Below are positions 19,017-27,611 of a stretch of DNA of 64,000 nt, piece by piece. Position 1 is the stretch's first letter. Each line of letters starts with the position of its first letter. The notes below the pieces were generated by a model. That model ran no database searches, was not told the origin of the DNA, and saw only the letters and a program-made list of their open reading frames with translations. This DNA is from Massilia antarctica (GTDB lineage Bacteria > Pseudomonadota > Gammaproteobacteria > Burkholderiales > Burkholderiaceae_D). The position numbers and the translations under genes are program-made. Location of the stretch: positions 2,356,001-2,420,000 of the forward strand of contig NZ_CP065053.1 of assembly GCF_015689335.1 (NCBI RefSeq), in the 5' to 3' direction.

Positions 19017-19415
19017 ATGGCTCGACACGATTATTCCGATGAAGATGAGTTTTATGAACAAAATTTTGAAAAAAAAGGCGTGCTTTCGGCATGGGTCGGT
19101 TTGACACCTCAGACTGAAGAAGATGACGACATCGACATACTGCAGGACCTGTGCGGCGTGGGTTATTACAGGCTCAGCGACCAGGAAAGCATGTCTTTCG
19201 ACAATGAAGTGGTTGAGCTATCACGCCTCTTGGCCCCTCTGTCTTATTCAAAAACGTATAGTGACAATGTGATGGCAGCGGCGAAAAAAATAGGAATAGA
19301 AAAAGCACGAGAGGTTGTTATTCAATACGACTTCGCGTATGACCCGGCAGTCGTCACCCGCGCGATAGCAGACGATCCCGTTTTCATCGGCGTTTTTGCC
19401 TACTCCGATCAATAG
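19017..19415 (+). CDS. Orphan Imm22-like immunity protein
   Basis: A 132-residue acidic protein with AGGGAGGAAAT immediately upstream of ATG 19017. The pattern GVLSAWVGL near residues 21-29, the Asp/Glu-rich block that follows and the C-terminal FIGVFAYSD are reminiscent of immunity family 22 of polymorphic toxin systems; the assignment is from memory of the family pattern. It lies downstream of the IS5 remnant with no toxin of its own, which fits an immunity gene left from an older toxin tip. A terminator follows. Confidence 0.5.
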   Translation: MARHDYSDEDEFYEQNFEKKGVLSAWVGLTPQTEEDDDIDILQDLCGVGYYRLSDQESMSFDNEVVELSRLLAPLSYSKTYSDNVMAAAKKIGIEKAREVVIQYDFAYDPAVVTRAIADDPVFIGVFAYSDQ

Positions 19416-19486
19416 ATGGGGGCATGGTTCTTCCTGCCGCAGCCGCGCTGCAGTGATGGCATCAGCGCCATCCGGCCTGTTCCGAT

Positions 19487-19528
19487 GAAAAAAAGCCCCG
19501 CGCATCCTGGTGATGACGGGGCTTTTTT
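19487..19528 (+). terminator. Intrinsic terminator after the Imm22-like gene
   Basis: AAAAAAGCCCCG (19489-19500) pairs with CGGGGCTTTTTT (19517-19528). The A/T tracts on both sides suggest it could work in either direction. It ends the Rhs island. Confidence 0.88.
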
Positions 19529-19817
19529 CATGCAGGCACGGATTTACGCGCGCTAGCTGACGATGAGGTCGTCATGGAAGGTGAGCAAGCTGGCGTAGCT
19601 CATCGCGTACGCATTTCCGTTGGACAGTATGTGGCCGAAGGCGCGCCATGGTGCCGCACAGAACCTTGCCTGCCTTCGTTTCGCGGCGCATGGCCCGATG
19701 CTGTGACCCGCGTCATGGGCGGCTGAAAGTAACAACCTACAATCAATAATCGATTGGCAACAGCAAGCCCGGCCCGGCACCACGGCGCCGGCGGCAGGCA
19801 GCATGGCTTGACTGCGA

Positions 19818-21518
19818 ATGGAACGACAAGGAATGGTGATTGCGGACTCCCCCCTCGACAAGGATGCGGCCAGCTCGGTAGCGCAGTCGGACGTGGCCTA
19901 CAGCCAACTGGTCGCGCGCATCAGGCTGGTGCTGACCGTCTCGGCGGTGCTGGTCGCCGTCCTCGACCACCCCGGCCCTGAGCGCGCCAACCTCACCGCG
20001 CTGCTGGTCCTGTCCGTCTACGCGGCGCTGTGCGCGGCCGTCTACCTGTTCCCCCGCTGCCAGCCGCGCTGGAGCCGCGGCAAGCTGCGGCACCGGCTCG
20101 ATGTGGCCGTATCGGTGGCCGTGGTAGCCGCAGTCGGCCCGGCCGAGATTTTCCCGCTGGTATTCCTGCTGTTCGCGATCGTGGTCGCCTCGCTGCGCTA
20201 CGGCCTGGCCGAAGGCGTGCGCGTCACCATCGCCACCGTATTTCTGTACTACCTGGCGGCCATCGTCACCTTGCCCGACGTGACGCCGGCGCGCCTGCTG
20301 CTGCGCGCGGCCGTGCTGCTCGCCTTCGGCCGCGTGATCGCGCAGCTGGGCGAAATGCACATCCTGGCGGCGCGCCGCCAGGCCTTGCTGCGCGAGATGA
20401 ACCAGGTGGCCAATCCGCGCTTCGGCATCGACCGCAGCATGACCGCCGCGCTGGAGCGGGTGCGCGCCTTCTTCCTGGCCGACAGCTGCCTGCTGCTCCT
20501 GGACGACCACGACAGCGGCGCCCACGCGCTGCGCACGGTGCGCGCATGCGGCCCAGCGCTGGCAGCGGCCGACCCGATCGACCCCGCCCTGGCGCGCGCC
20601 ATGCTGCCCGCGCCGCACACGCAGGTGCTGCTGTACATGCGTCCGTGGTGCCGCTGGGGCGCCCTGGGCGGCTGCGCGCTCGGCCACGGCGGCGCCAGAG
20701 CGGCCTGGGCGCCGCACGATCCCGCCCGCCTGCGCCAACTGGCCGACTTGCTGGGCGCCACCGCCTTCATCAGCGCCCCTGTGAGCTTTGGACGCGGCAA
20801 GGGCCGCATCTACGTGGCCGCGCGCACGCGCCACCTGGGCCGCGGCGACGCCCTGTTCCTGGCGCGCATCGCCGAACAGGGCTTGCGCGCCATCGACCGC
20901 ATCGACCTGCTCGACCGCATCGCCTCCGACGCCGCCGGCCTGGAGCGCAAGAAAATCGCGCTCGACCTGCACGACACGGCTATCCAGTCCTACATCGGCT
21001 TGCAACTGGGCCTGGTCGCCCTGTGCCGCAAGGCCGCGCCCAGCAATCCGCTCGCCGCCGACCTCGACAAGCTGGTATCGATGGCGGCCGACGTCATCGC
21101 GCAACTGCGCGACGAGGCCCGCCGTGCCTGCGGCGCCGCGCCGGCCGGCGACACCATGTTCCTGGCCGCGCTGCGGCGCCAGGCCGCCCGGGCGCAGGCG
21201 ACCTACGGGGTCAAGGTCCGCATCGATGCCGGCGCCAACGTCGCGCTGGGCGACCGGCTCGGCGCGGAAGTATTGCAGATCGTGCGCGAAGGCATCAGCA
21301 ACATTTGCCGCCACACCGAGGCTACAAAGGCCAGCGTGGCGCTGCGCTGCAGCGGCACCATGCTGCGCATCGACATCATCAACCCGCACGGCGCCCATGC
21401 GCCGCCGGCCTTCCAGCCGCGTTCGCTCAGCGAGCGCGCCAGCGCCCTGGGCGGCGCCGCTTGCGTGCGCCAGGACGGCGCCAACGGCACCATTGTCAGC
21501 GTGGAGATTCCATTATGA
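19818..21518 (+). CDS. NarL-family sensor histidine kinase
   Basis: A 566-residue membrane sensor. Several hydrophobic helices lie within residues 30-190 (for example VSVAVVAAVGPAEIFPLVF), then a GAF-like region about 195-365. The HisKA_3 dimerisation/phosphoacceptor motif ERKKIALDLHDTAIQSY follows (His ~385), and a short HATPase domain has the N-box EGISNICRHT near 494-503. The start is uncertain: ATG 19818 or ATG 19833, neither with a convincing ribosome site. Its last codon overlaps the response-regulator gene (ATGA). The signal is unknown. It converges on the Tad pilus genes, which are a plausible but unproved target. Confidence 0.85.
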   Translation: MERQGMVIADSPLDKDAASSVAQSDVAYSQLVARIRLVLTVSAVLVAVLDHPGPERANLTALLVLSVYAALCAAVYLFPRCQPRWSRGKLRHRLDVAVSVAVVAAVGPAEIFPLVFLLFAIVVASLRYGLAEGVRVTIATVFLYYLAAIVTLPDVTPARLLLRAAVLLAFGRVIAQLGEMHILAARRQALLREMNQVANPRFGIDRSMTAALERVRAFFLADSCLLLLDDHDSGAHALRTVRACGPALAAADPIDPALARAMLPAPHTQVLLYMRPWCRWGALGGCALGHGGARAAWAPHDPARLRQLADLLGATAFISAPVSFGRGKGRIYVAARTRHLGRGDALFLARIAEQGLRAIDRIDLLDRIASDAAGLERKKIALDLHDTAIQSYIGLQLGLVALCRKAAPSNPLAADLDKLVSMAADVIAQLRDEARRACGAAPAGDTMFLAALRRQAARAQATYGVKVRIDAGANVALGDRLGAEVLQIVREGISNICRHTEATKASVALRCSGTMLRIDIINPHGAHAPPAFQPRSLSERASALGGAACVRQDGANGTIVSVEIPL

Positions 21519-22246
21519 AAAGTGAAGCACAAGACCTGGCCGGCCCGGTCAGGGTCATGCTGGTTGACGACCATCAGACCATGCTGTGGGGCTTGCACAC
21601 CCTGATCGACGCCGAACGCCCGCGCATGGCGGTGGCGGGCACGGCGCGCACCTGCGCCGAGGCCCTGGCCGGCGCCGCGCAACTCAGGCCCGACGTGATC
21701 TTGCTCGACCTCGACCTGGCCGGCGTCTCCACGGTCGAGTTCCTGCCGGAATTGCTGGCCAATGGCGTCTCGCGCGCGCTGGTGCTCACCGCCGCCCACG
21801 ACCCCGACCTGCTCGACCTGGCCGTGCGGCGCGGCGCGCGCGGCATCCTGCACAAGGAAGTCACGGCCGAGCAAGTGCTCAAGGCCATCGCCAAGATCCA
21901 TCGCGGCGAACTCTGGTTCGACGCCGACACCATGGAGCGCGTGTTCGGCCAGATGCTGGGCTGGCGCCGCGCGCTGCGGCCCGAGCCGCCGGCCGAAAAG
22001 CATGCCGCCCTGACCGCGCGCGAACGGGCCATCGTCAGCGCCGCCGTCGAACTGAGCGGCAGCGCCAACCACGAGGTGGCCCAGCGCCTGTTCATTTCCG
22101 AGCACACCCTGCGCAACCATCTCAGTTCGATCTACCGCAAGCTCGACGTCCCCAACCGGCTCGGCATGTACGTCTACGCGATCCGCCACGGCCTGGTCCA
22201 GCCCGACCAGGCCGGCCGGCGCCACGAAGGATTCAATGAGCGCTGA
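21515..22246 (+). CDS. LuxR/NarL-type response regulator
   Basis: A 243-residue regulator that starts inside the kinase stop codon (ATGA, 21515-21518), so the two are translationally coupled. The receiver domain shows VMLVDDHQTM, the phospho-acceptor region VILLDLDLAG (Asp ~68) and the Lys of GILHKEV. The C-terminal LuxR-type helix-turn-helix has SEHTLRNHLSSIYRKLDV near 198-215. Its 3' end overlaps the end of tadC on the opposite strand by 14 bp. Confidence 0.92.
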   Translation: MKSEAQDLAGPVRVMLVDDHQTMLWGLHTLIDAERPRMAVAGTARTCAEALAGAAQLRPDVILLDLDLAGVSTVEFLPELLANGVSRALVLTAAHDPDLLDLAVRRGARGILHKEVTAEQVLKAIAKIHRGELWFDADTMERVFGQMLGWRRALRPEPPAEKHAALTARERAIVSAAVELSGSANHEVAQRLFISEHTLRNHLSSIYRKLDVPNRLGMYVYAIRHGLVQPDQAGRRHEGFNER

Positions 22247-23141
22247 GGATCGGCATGATGGTGCGCACGATGACGATCATGGCCGGCCCCAGTACCACCA
22301 TGATGATCGACGGGAAGATGAACAGGACCAGGGGAATCAGCATCTTGGTCGGCACCTTGGCCGCGTGTTCCTCGGCGCGCACCTGGCGCTTGTGGCGCAA
22401 GTCTTCCGAAAACACCCGCAGCGATTCGCCGATGCTGGTGCCGAATTTGTCCGACTGCGTCAGCATGGTGGCGAAGGTGCCGATTTCCTCGATGCCGGTG
22501 CGTAGCGCCAGGTTGCGCAGCGACTGGGCGCGGCTGCCCCCGGCCCGCATCTCCAGGTTGGTCAGGTGCAGTTCCTCGGCCAGCGCGCGGCTGCTCATGC
22601 CCATTTCGTCGGCCACCCGCGTGAGCGCCGAATCGAGCCCCAGTCCCGCTTCCACGCACACCAGCATCAGGTCGGCGGCATCGGGGAAGTGCTCGAAAAT
22701 CTCGCGCTTGCGTTCGCGCAGGCGCAGCGACAGCGCCAAGTTCGGCAGGTAGCAGCCGGCCAGCGCCGCGATCCCCAGGTTCATCAGCACCGTCATCTCG
22801 TCCAAGACGGTGAAGGCGCGCAGCAGCAGCCAGGTGGCGCCGGCGAACACCAGCGGCAGCACCGTCTTCAGGCCGAAATAGATCAGGCGCGCGTCGCCGC
22901 GCCGGATGCCAGCATGGATGAAGCGCAGGCGCAGCGGCGAACTGTCCCAGTCGCCGGTGGGCGCCAGCACGCGCGCGAACGGGCCGACCGCCTGCGCCAC
23001 GGTGGCGCTCCAGTCGGTTGCGGCGGCCGGATTGCCGATCGCATCGAGGCGCTTGTCCAGGCGGCTGGGCACGAGCAGGAGGAACAGGCCGGCGATGGCG
23101 GTGGTGACGGCCAGGCAGACCAGGGCAGCGAGCACGAACAT
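22233..23141 (-). CDS. tadC: Tad pilus assembly protein TadC
   Basis: Inner-membrane GspF-type platform protein of the Tad/Flp type IV pilus machine, 302 residues. It has an N-terminal membrane helix, paired helices near 95-130 and two C-terminal helices (LIPLVLFIFPSIIMVVL). The T2SSF domain shows FPDAADLMLVCVEAGLGLDSAL near 150-171 and the GTSIGESLRVFSEDLR region near 233-248. It is the last gene of the pilus operon, 13 bp after tadB. Confidence 0.92.
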   Translation of the reverse strand: MFVLAALVCLAVTTAIAGLFLLLVPSRLDKRLDAIGNPAAATDWSATVAQAVGPFARVLAPTGDWDSSPLRLRFIHAGIRRGDARLIYFGLKTVLPLVFAGATWLLLRAFTVLDEMTVLMNLGIAALAGCYLPNLALSLRLRERKREIFEHFPDAADLMLVCVEAGLGLDSALTRVADEMGMSSRALAEELHLTNLEMRAGGSRAQSLRNLALRTGIEEIGTFATMLTQSDKFGTSIGESLRVFSEDLRHKRQVRAEEHAAKVPTKMLIPLVLFIFPSIIMVVLGPAMIVIVRTIMPILSAH

Positions 23142-23154
23142 GATGATCCCCTTT

Positions 23155-24162
23155 TCAGATACGGATACGAATGATGCGGCGCAGTAGCAAGATCCCGAAC
23201 GCCATCGACACTAGCATGCCGCGCACCATGCTCTGGCCCAGCGGGTCGGTCCACAAGGGCGCCATGAATTCCGGGTTGAACACGCTCATCAAGCCACCGA
23301 TGGCGAACGGCAGCAAGGACAGCAGCCAGGCCGACATGCGGCCCTCGGCCGAGAGCACGCGCACATGCCAGAACAGCTTGAGGCGTTGGCGGATCAGGCG
23401 GCTCAGGTTGGCCAGCACCTCGGTCAGGTTGCCGCCCGAATCGCGCTGGATCAGCACCGCCACCACGAAGTAGCGCAGGTCGGTGATCGGCGCGCGCACG
23501 CTCAGGTTGCCCAGCGCCTGTTCGAGCGAGACGCCGAAATTGATCTCGTCGTGCACCATGCGAAATTCGCCGGCGATCGGGTCGACCATCTCCTCGCCGA
23601 TCATTTGCAGGCCGGCCCCGAAGGCGTGGCCGGCGCGCAGGGCGCGTGCCAGCAGGTCCAGCGCGTCGGGCAACTGCTGTTCCAGTTTTGTCAGGCGCCG
23701 GCGGCGGCGGCGCTGCACGTAGGCCAGCGGCAGCCAGGCCAGGGGCGCGCCGGCGGCCGCCCCCAGCACGAAGGGCTGGTGCAGCAGCGCCGTCACCAGC
23801 AGGAAGCCGGCCGCCCCGCAACCCGCGCAAGCGAGCAGCAGCTTCGAGACGGTCCAGTTCAGGTTTGCCTGCAGCAGATAGCGGTCGAGCTGGTGGGCGC
23901 GCGGCAGGCGCAGCAACAGGCGCTGGAACAGCGGCAGCTCGCTCAGCATGCGCTCGCGCAGAAGGTGCGACTGGGCCGAATTGTCGCCGGCGGCCGACAG
24001 GGCGTTGAGGCGCTGTTCGATCTTCCTGGCCTGCGGTCCCCTGTAGGTCTTCCACATCAGGTAAATCCCCTCGAACAGCAGGACCACCGCGATGAAGACC
24101 AGCACCGACAGCAGCGGCGAAACGGAAGCGCCGGCATCGATGCCATTGACGTGACTGGACAT
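23155..24162 (-). CDS. tadB: Tad pilus assembly protein TadB
   Basis: Second GspF-type inner-membrane platform protein of the Tad apparatus, 335 residues. One N-terminal helix (LLSVLVFIAVVLLFEGIYL) and a central helix pair precede the T2SSF domain, which has LPDALDLLARALRAGHAFGAG near 163-183 and IQRDSGGNLTEVLANLS near 253-269. A C-terminal membrane helix follows. TadB and TadC are thought to form the platform driven by TadA. It starts nine bases after the tadA stop. Confidence 0.93.
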   Translation of the reverse strand: MSSHVNGIDAGASVSPLLSVLVFIAVVLLFEGIYLMWKTYRGPQARKIEQRLNALSAAGDNSAQSHLLRERMLSELPLFQRLLLRLPRAHQLDRYLLQANLNWTVSKLLLACAGCGAAGFLLVTALLHQPFVLGAAAGAPLAWLPLAYVQRRRRRRLTKLEQQLPDALDLLARALRAGHAFGAGLQMIGEEMVDPIAGEFRMVHDEINFGVSLEQALGNLSVRAPITDLRYFVVAVLIQRDSGGNLTEVLANLSRLIRQRLKLFWHVRVLSAEGRMSAWLLSLLPFAIGGLMSVFNPEFMAPLWTDPLGQSMVRGMLVSMAFGILLLRRIIRIRI

Positions 24163-24171
24163 GATGGCCTC

Positions 24172-25518
24172 CTACTGGTAGCGGCGGGTGCTGTCGAACA
24201 TCGTATCCGGCAGGGTCACGCCGAAGGCGCGCAGCCGCTCGCTGAACTTGGGACGCACGCCGCTGGCCTGGAAATAGCCTTCGACGGCGCCGTCGGCATC
24301 CACGCCGGTCTGGCGGAACGCAAAGATTTCCTGCATGGTGATGATGTCGCCCTCCATCCCGGTGATCTCCTGGATGCTGGTGATCTTGCGGCGCCCGTCG
24401 ATCAGGCGCAGGCCCTGGATCACCACCGTGATGGCCGAGGCGATCTGCTGGCGCGCCGCCCTGTGCGGCAGATTCAGGTTGGCCATGCCGATCATGTTTT
24501 CCAGGCGCGAGAGGGCGTCGCGCGGGTTGTTGGCGTGGATCGTGGTGAGCGAGCCGTCGTGCCCCGTGTTCATCGCTTGCAGCATGTCGACCGCCTCGGC
24601 GCCGCGCACCTCGCCGATGATGATCCGGTCCGGACGCATGCGCAGCGCATTGCGCACCAGCGCGCGCTGCGTGATTTCGCCCTTGCCTTCGATATTGGCC
24701 GGGCGCGTCTCCATGCGCACCACGTGCGGCTGCTGCAGCTGCAGTTCGGCCGCGTCTTCGATGGTGACGATGCGTTCGGCCGGCGGAATGAAGCCGGACA
24801 GGATGTTGAGCAGGGTGGTCTTGCCGGCCCCGGTGCCGCCGGCGATGATCATGTTCACCTTGGACTTGCACAGCCCTTCGAGCACGGTCGCCATGTCCGG
24901 CGTGAGGCTGTGCAGGTCGTTGATCAGCTTATCCATTTTTAAAGGAATGTGGGCGAAGCGGCGGATCGACATCATCGGGCCATCGAGCGCCACCGGCGCG
25001 ATCACGGCGTTGACGCGCGAGCCGTCCGGCAGGCGCGCGTCGACCATGGGGCTCGACTCGTCGATACGGCGCCCCACCAGCGAGACGATCTTGTCGATGA
25101 TGCGCAGCAGGTGCTTTTCGTCGGTGAAGCGTACCGTGCTCAGTTCCAGCCGGCCCTTGCGCTCGACGAAAATCCGGTTGTAGCTGTTGACCAGGATGTC
25201 GGAGACGGTCGGATCGGCCATCAGCAGTTCGAGCGGGCCGAAGCCGAGCATTTCGTGCTGGATGTCGCGGATCAGCGAGCGCCGCTCGGACTCGTTGATG
25301 GCGGCCTGCTCCTCGTCGAGCAGGCGTTCGGCCATCACCGCGATTTCGCCGCGCAGCAGGGGACCCGGCAGCGCTTCGAGCGCGGCCAGGTCGAACTTGT
25401 CTAGCAGTTTCAGGTGGATGCGCCCCTTGATGGCATGGTAGTCGTCGCTGGCGCCTGGCGTGGCCACGCGCAGGTCGGCCTGGCTGTCGACCGCGTTGAG
25501 TTGTTCACGGAAGGACAT
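24172..25518 (-). CDS. tadA: Tad pilus assembly ATPase TadA/CpaF
   Basis: Cytoplasmic secretion ATPase that powers Flp pilus assembly, 448 residues, CpaF type. Walker A is [12 protein letters not shown] near 228-239. The Walker B/Asp box includes [20 protein letters not shown] near 293-312, and the His box includes [14 protein letters not shown] near 318-331. The N-terminal ATPase-associated region [18 protein letters not shown] is typical. Its start overlaps the end of cpaE by 14 bp. Confidence 0.95.
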   Translation of the reverse strand: MSFREQLNAVDSQADLRVATPGASDDYHAIKGRIHLKLLDKFDLAALEALPGPLLRGEIAVMAERLLDEEQAAINESERRSLIRDIQHEMLGFGPLELLMADPTVSDILVNSYNRIFVERKGRLELSTVRFTDEKHLLRIIDKIVSLVGRRIDESSPMVDARLPDGSRVNAVIAPVALDGPMMSIRRFAHIPLKMDKLINDLHSLTPDMATVLEGLCKSKVNMIIAGGTGAGKTTLLNILSGFIPPAERIVTIEDAAELQLQQPHVVRMETRPANIEGKGEITQRALVRNALRMRPDRIIIGEVRGAEAVDMLQAMNTGHDGSLTTIHANNPRDALSRLENMIGMANLNLPHRAARQQIASAITVVIQGLRLIDGRRKITSIQEITGMEGDIITMQEIFAFRQTGVDADGAVEGYFQASGVRPKFSERLRAFGVTLPDTMFDSTRRYQ

Positions 25519-26713
25519 GGGATTCTCCAGAGTGGCGTCCGGTCAGGCGTCCGAACAGGCGGCCGAACAGGCGCGCCGGCGCGCCGTCCTGCGCCGTGTG
25601 GGCGGCCTGCGGGCGCGTCACGAGCGCGTCCGCCAGGCCGGCCAGGCCGTACAGCACCGGATTGGCGCGCGCGCCGGTCGTCAACGGCTCGCCATGGTCG
25701 ATCGCCGCCGTGACCTGCTTGTACGAGTTGGGCACCGTGTGCAGCGCGAACTTGCCCAGCGCGCGCTCGATCTCGGCCACGCCGATCGGTCCCTTGCGCT
25801 CGAAGCGGTTGACGACCAGCTCGATCTTGTCGGCGCCGTAATCGAGCGACTTGAAAATGGCCAGCATCTTTTTGGCGTTGCGGATCGAGGTCAGTCCCGC
25901 CTGCAGCACCGGATAGATGCGGTACGCGCGGTCGAGCGCCTTGATGCCCAGGGTGGTGACGGGGCGGCCGATGTCGAGCACCACGTAGTCGTAGTGCTGC
26001 ACCGCCAGCGCCAGCACCGAATCCACGTGCGCCGGGCTGATCTCGACCGCCTGGGCATGGTCGTCGGGCGCGGCCAGGATGCTGAAATTGGGCGTCACCT
26101 TGACCGTGCTGGCGGCCAGGAAGGAGGCGTCGAGGCGTCCGATGGCGCGCGCCACGTCGGCCAGGGTCGATGCGGGGCGGCCATCGTGCACGAAGGCCAG
26201 CGCGTCGCCGAACTGCAGGTTCAGGTCGACCAGCAGCACGGAACGGGTCTGCGCCAGCTGGCAGGCCAGGCTGGTGGCCAGGAAGGTGGCGCCGCTGCCG
26301 CCCTTGCAGGCGATGAAGGCGAGCACCTTGCCTTCGCTGTGCGCCTGGGCGCCGCGCAGCTTGGCGCCGATGCGCGCCAGCGCCGCCTCCAGGTCGGCGT
26401 GCGCGAGCGGCGCCGGCAGCACCTCGCGCACGCCGGCGCGCATGGCGTTGATCAGGAAGTCGGGCGTGCAGATCGCGCACAGCAGCACCACGGCGATGTG
26501 CGGATGGCGGCTGGTGAGCGCGGCGATGGCGGCCAGGCCGGCGCTGTCGGCGCAGCCGTCGACCAGCATCAGGTCGGGCTGCCCGCGCCCGGCCAGCGCC
26601 AGCAGGTCGGCGGCGCCGCCCACGCTGGGCCGTAGCGCGTGCGCGCCGGCCGCCAGCTGCTGGCCGATTTCGTCGAGACGGAGTTTGTCAGGCGATACGA
26701 TGGCGATTTTCAT
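25505..26713 (-). CDS. cpaE: Pilus assembly protein CpaE/TadZ with degenerate Walker A
   Basis: A 402-residue polar localisation protein of the Tad apparatus: an atypical receiver-like N-terminal domain (residues 1-120) followed by a ParA/MinD-like domain. The deviant Walker A reads ACKGGSGATF, lacking the second lysine usual in KGGxGKT, so ATP hydrolysis may be weak or lost; some TadZ proteins are known to vary here. VLLVDLNLQFGD is the following Asp motif. Near the C-terminus the DNA has short imperfect repeats coding LFGRLFGRLTGR. It overlaps tadA. Confidence 0.88.
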   Translation of the reverse strand: MKIAIVSPDKLRLDEIGQQLAAGAHALRPSVGGAADLLALAGRGQPDLMLVDGCADSAGLAAIAALTSRHPHIAVVLLCAICTPDFLINAMRAGVREVLPAPLAHADLEAALARIGAKLRGAQAHSEGKVLAFIACKGGSGATFLATSLACQLAQTRSVLLVDLNLQFGDALAFVHDGRPASTLADVARAIGRLDASFLAASTVKVTPNFSILAAPDDHAQAVEISPAHVDSVLALAVQHYDYVVLDIGRPVTTLGIKALDRAYRIYPVLQAGLTSIRNAKKMLAIFKSLDYGADKIELVVNRFERKGPIGVAEIERALGKFALHTVPNSYKQVTAAIDHGEPLTTGARANPVLYGLAGLADALVTRPQAAHTAQDGAPARLFGRLFGRLTGRHSGESHVLP

Positions 26714-26734
26714 GGCAGGTTCCTGGTTTGCGTT

Positions 26735-27178
26735 TTATTGGCAGATGACCGCGTTATTCGGATCGCGCCGCATCATTTCGCGCGGCAGATAGGTGCTGAA
26801 CGAGGGCAGCGCGCGCACCGGCATCACCGCCCCGACCACCGGCGACAGCCAGCGGTATTGCAGGCCGGTGACGGTGACCGTCACGCCGGCGCAACTGGTG
26901 GCGTCGCAGCCGGACGGCTCCCACGCCAGCGCCACCGCACCGATCTCGGGCACCATCATGCGCATCTTCTGCAGCACCTGCCCCTGGTTGGCCGGATCGG
27001 CGCACACCACCGCGTAGCGCGCCCCGGCGCGCGTGGCCTCGGTGGCCGCGTTCCAGGTGAACAGCATGCGCGCCACGTCGGTCACGCCAAGCAGGAACAT
27101 GAAGAAGAGCACCAGCACGAACGCCAGTTCGATCATCGTCGCGCCGCGTTGGTGGGCGCCGTTGTGCCTGGTTTTCAT
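26735..27178 (-). CDS. tadE: TadE-like pseudopilin (second)
   Basis: A 147-residue minor pilin of the TadE/TadF type. After a short basic leader, the processing site QRG|ATMIEL is followed by a hydrophobic helix (AFVLVLFFMFLLGVTDVA); Glu+5 is present. The C-terminal periplasmic part has Cys pairs (VCADP, SGCDATSCAG, AVICQ). ATG 27178 overlaps the stop of the upstream TadE-like gene by four bases (ATGA), so both are coupled. Prepilin peptidase CpaA in this locus is the likely processing enzyme. Confidence 0.85.
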   Translation of the reverse strand: MKTRHNGAHQRGATMIELAFVLVLFFMFLLGVTDVARMLFTWNAATEATRAGARYAVVCADPANQGQVLQKMRMMVPEIGAVALAWEPSGCDATSCAGVTVTVTGLQYRWLSPVVGAVMPVRALPSFSTYLPREMMRRDPNNAVICQ

Positions 27179-27606
27179 AGTGGGCTGCGCATCGTGGCGC
27201 TGATATCGTTGTAGGAAATGGCGGTGAACCTGGCGCCGAACATATTGGCCACCATGGGCCTGAACTGGTAGCCGGTCACCCGGATCGTCACGGTGTTCAT
27301 CAGCGGGTCGCTGCCGGCCGTCTGCCAGGTCGGCGCCGGCACGTTGGCCGCCGTCAGCGCCGGGTCGAGCAGGGGGCCGCTGCCGGCCACGTTCCCGTAC
27401 ACGATCAGGTTGCGCGCCTCGGCCACATGGGTGCCTGGTGTCTGCATGGACAGGTAGCGCACCGCATCGCGCACGGTCTTGGCGGTGGTGTTGTAGCGGT
27501 AGACGGCGCGTCCGAGTTCGGCGCACATCAGCGACAGGATCAGCAGCAGCGGCAGCACGAACGCGAATTCGACCAGCGCCACGCCTTGTTGTTGACGGTG
27601 TCTCAT
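27175..27606 (-). CDS. TadE-like pseudopilin (first)
   Basis: A 143-residue TadE-family minor pilin. MRHRQQQG|VALVEFAF contains the prepilin cleavage site with Glu+5, followed by a hydrophobic stretch LPLLLILSLMCAELG. The soluble domain is about 105 residues. ATG 27606 lies five bases after the end of the TadG-like gene and the stop overlaps the next gene. TadE and TadF are usually two paralogues in this position, so this pair fills both slots. Confidence 0.85.
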   Translation of the reverse strand: MRHRQQQGVALVEFAFVLPLLLILSLMCAELGRAVYRYNTTAKTVRDAVRYLSMQTPGTHVAEARNLIVYGNVAGSGPLLDPALTAANVPAPTWQTAGSDPLMNTVTIRVTGYQFRPMVANMFGARFTAISYNDISATMRSPL

Positions 27607-27611
27607 GGCGC

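Noticed and set aside
19553..19861. A 102-codon minus-strand frame between the Rhs island and the sensor kinase
   Set aside because: No ribosome site, no domain and a composition unlike neighbouring genes; it overlaps the kinase start.
25540..25575. Repeated CCGAACAGGCG units at the cpaE 3' end
   Set aside because: They encode the repeated LFGRL residues of the CpaE tail; a local coding repeat, not a mobile or regulatory element.
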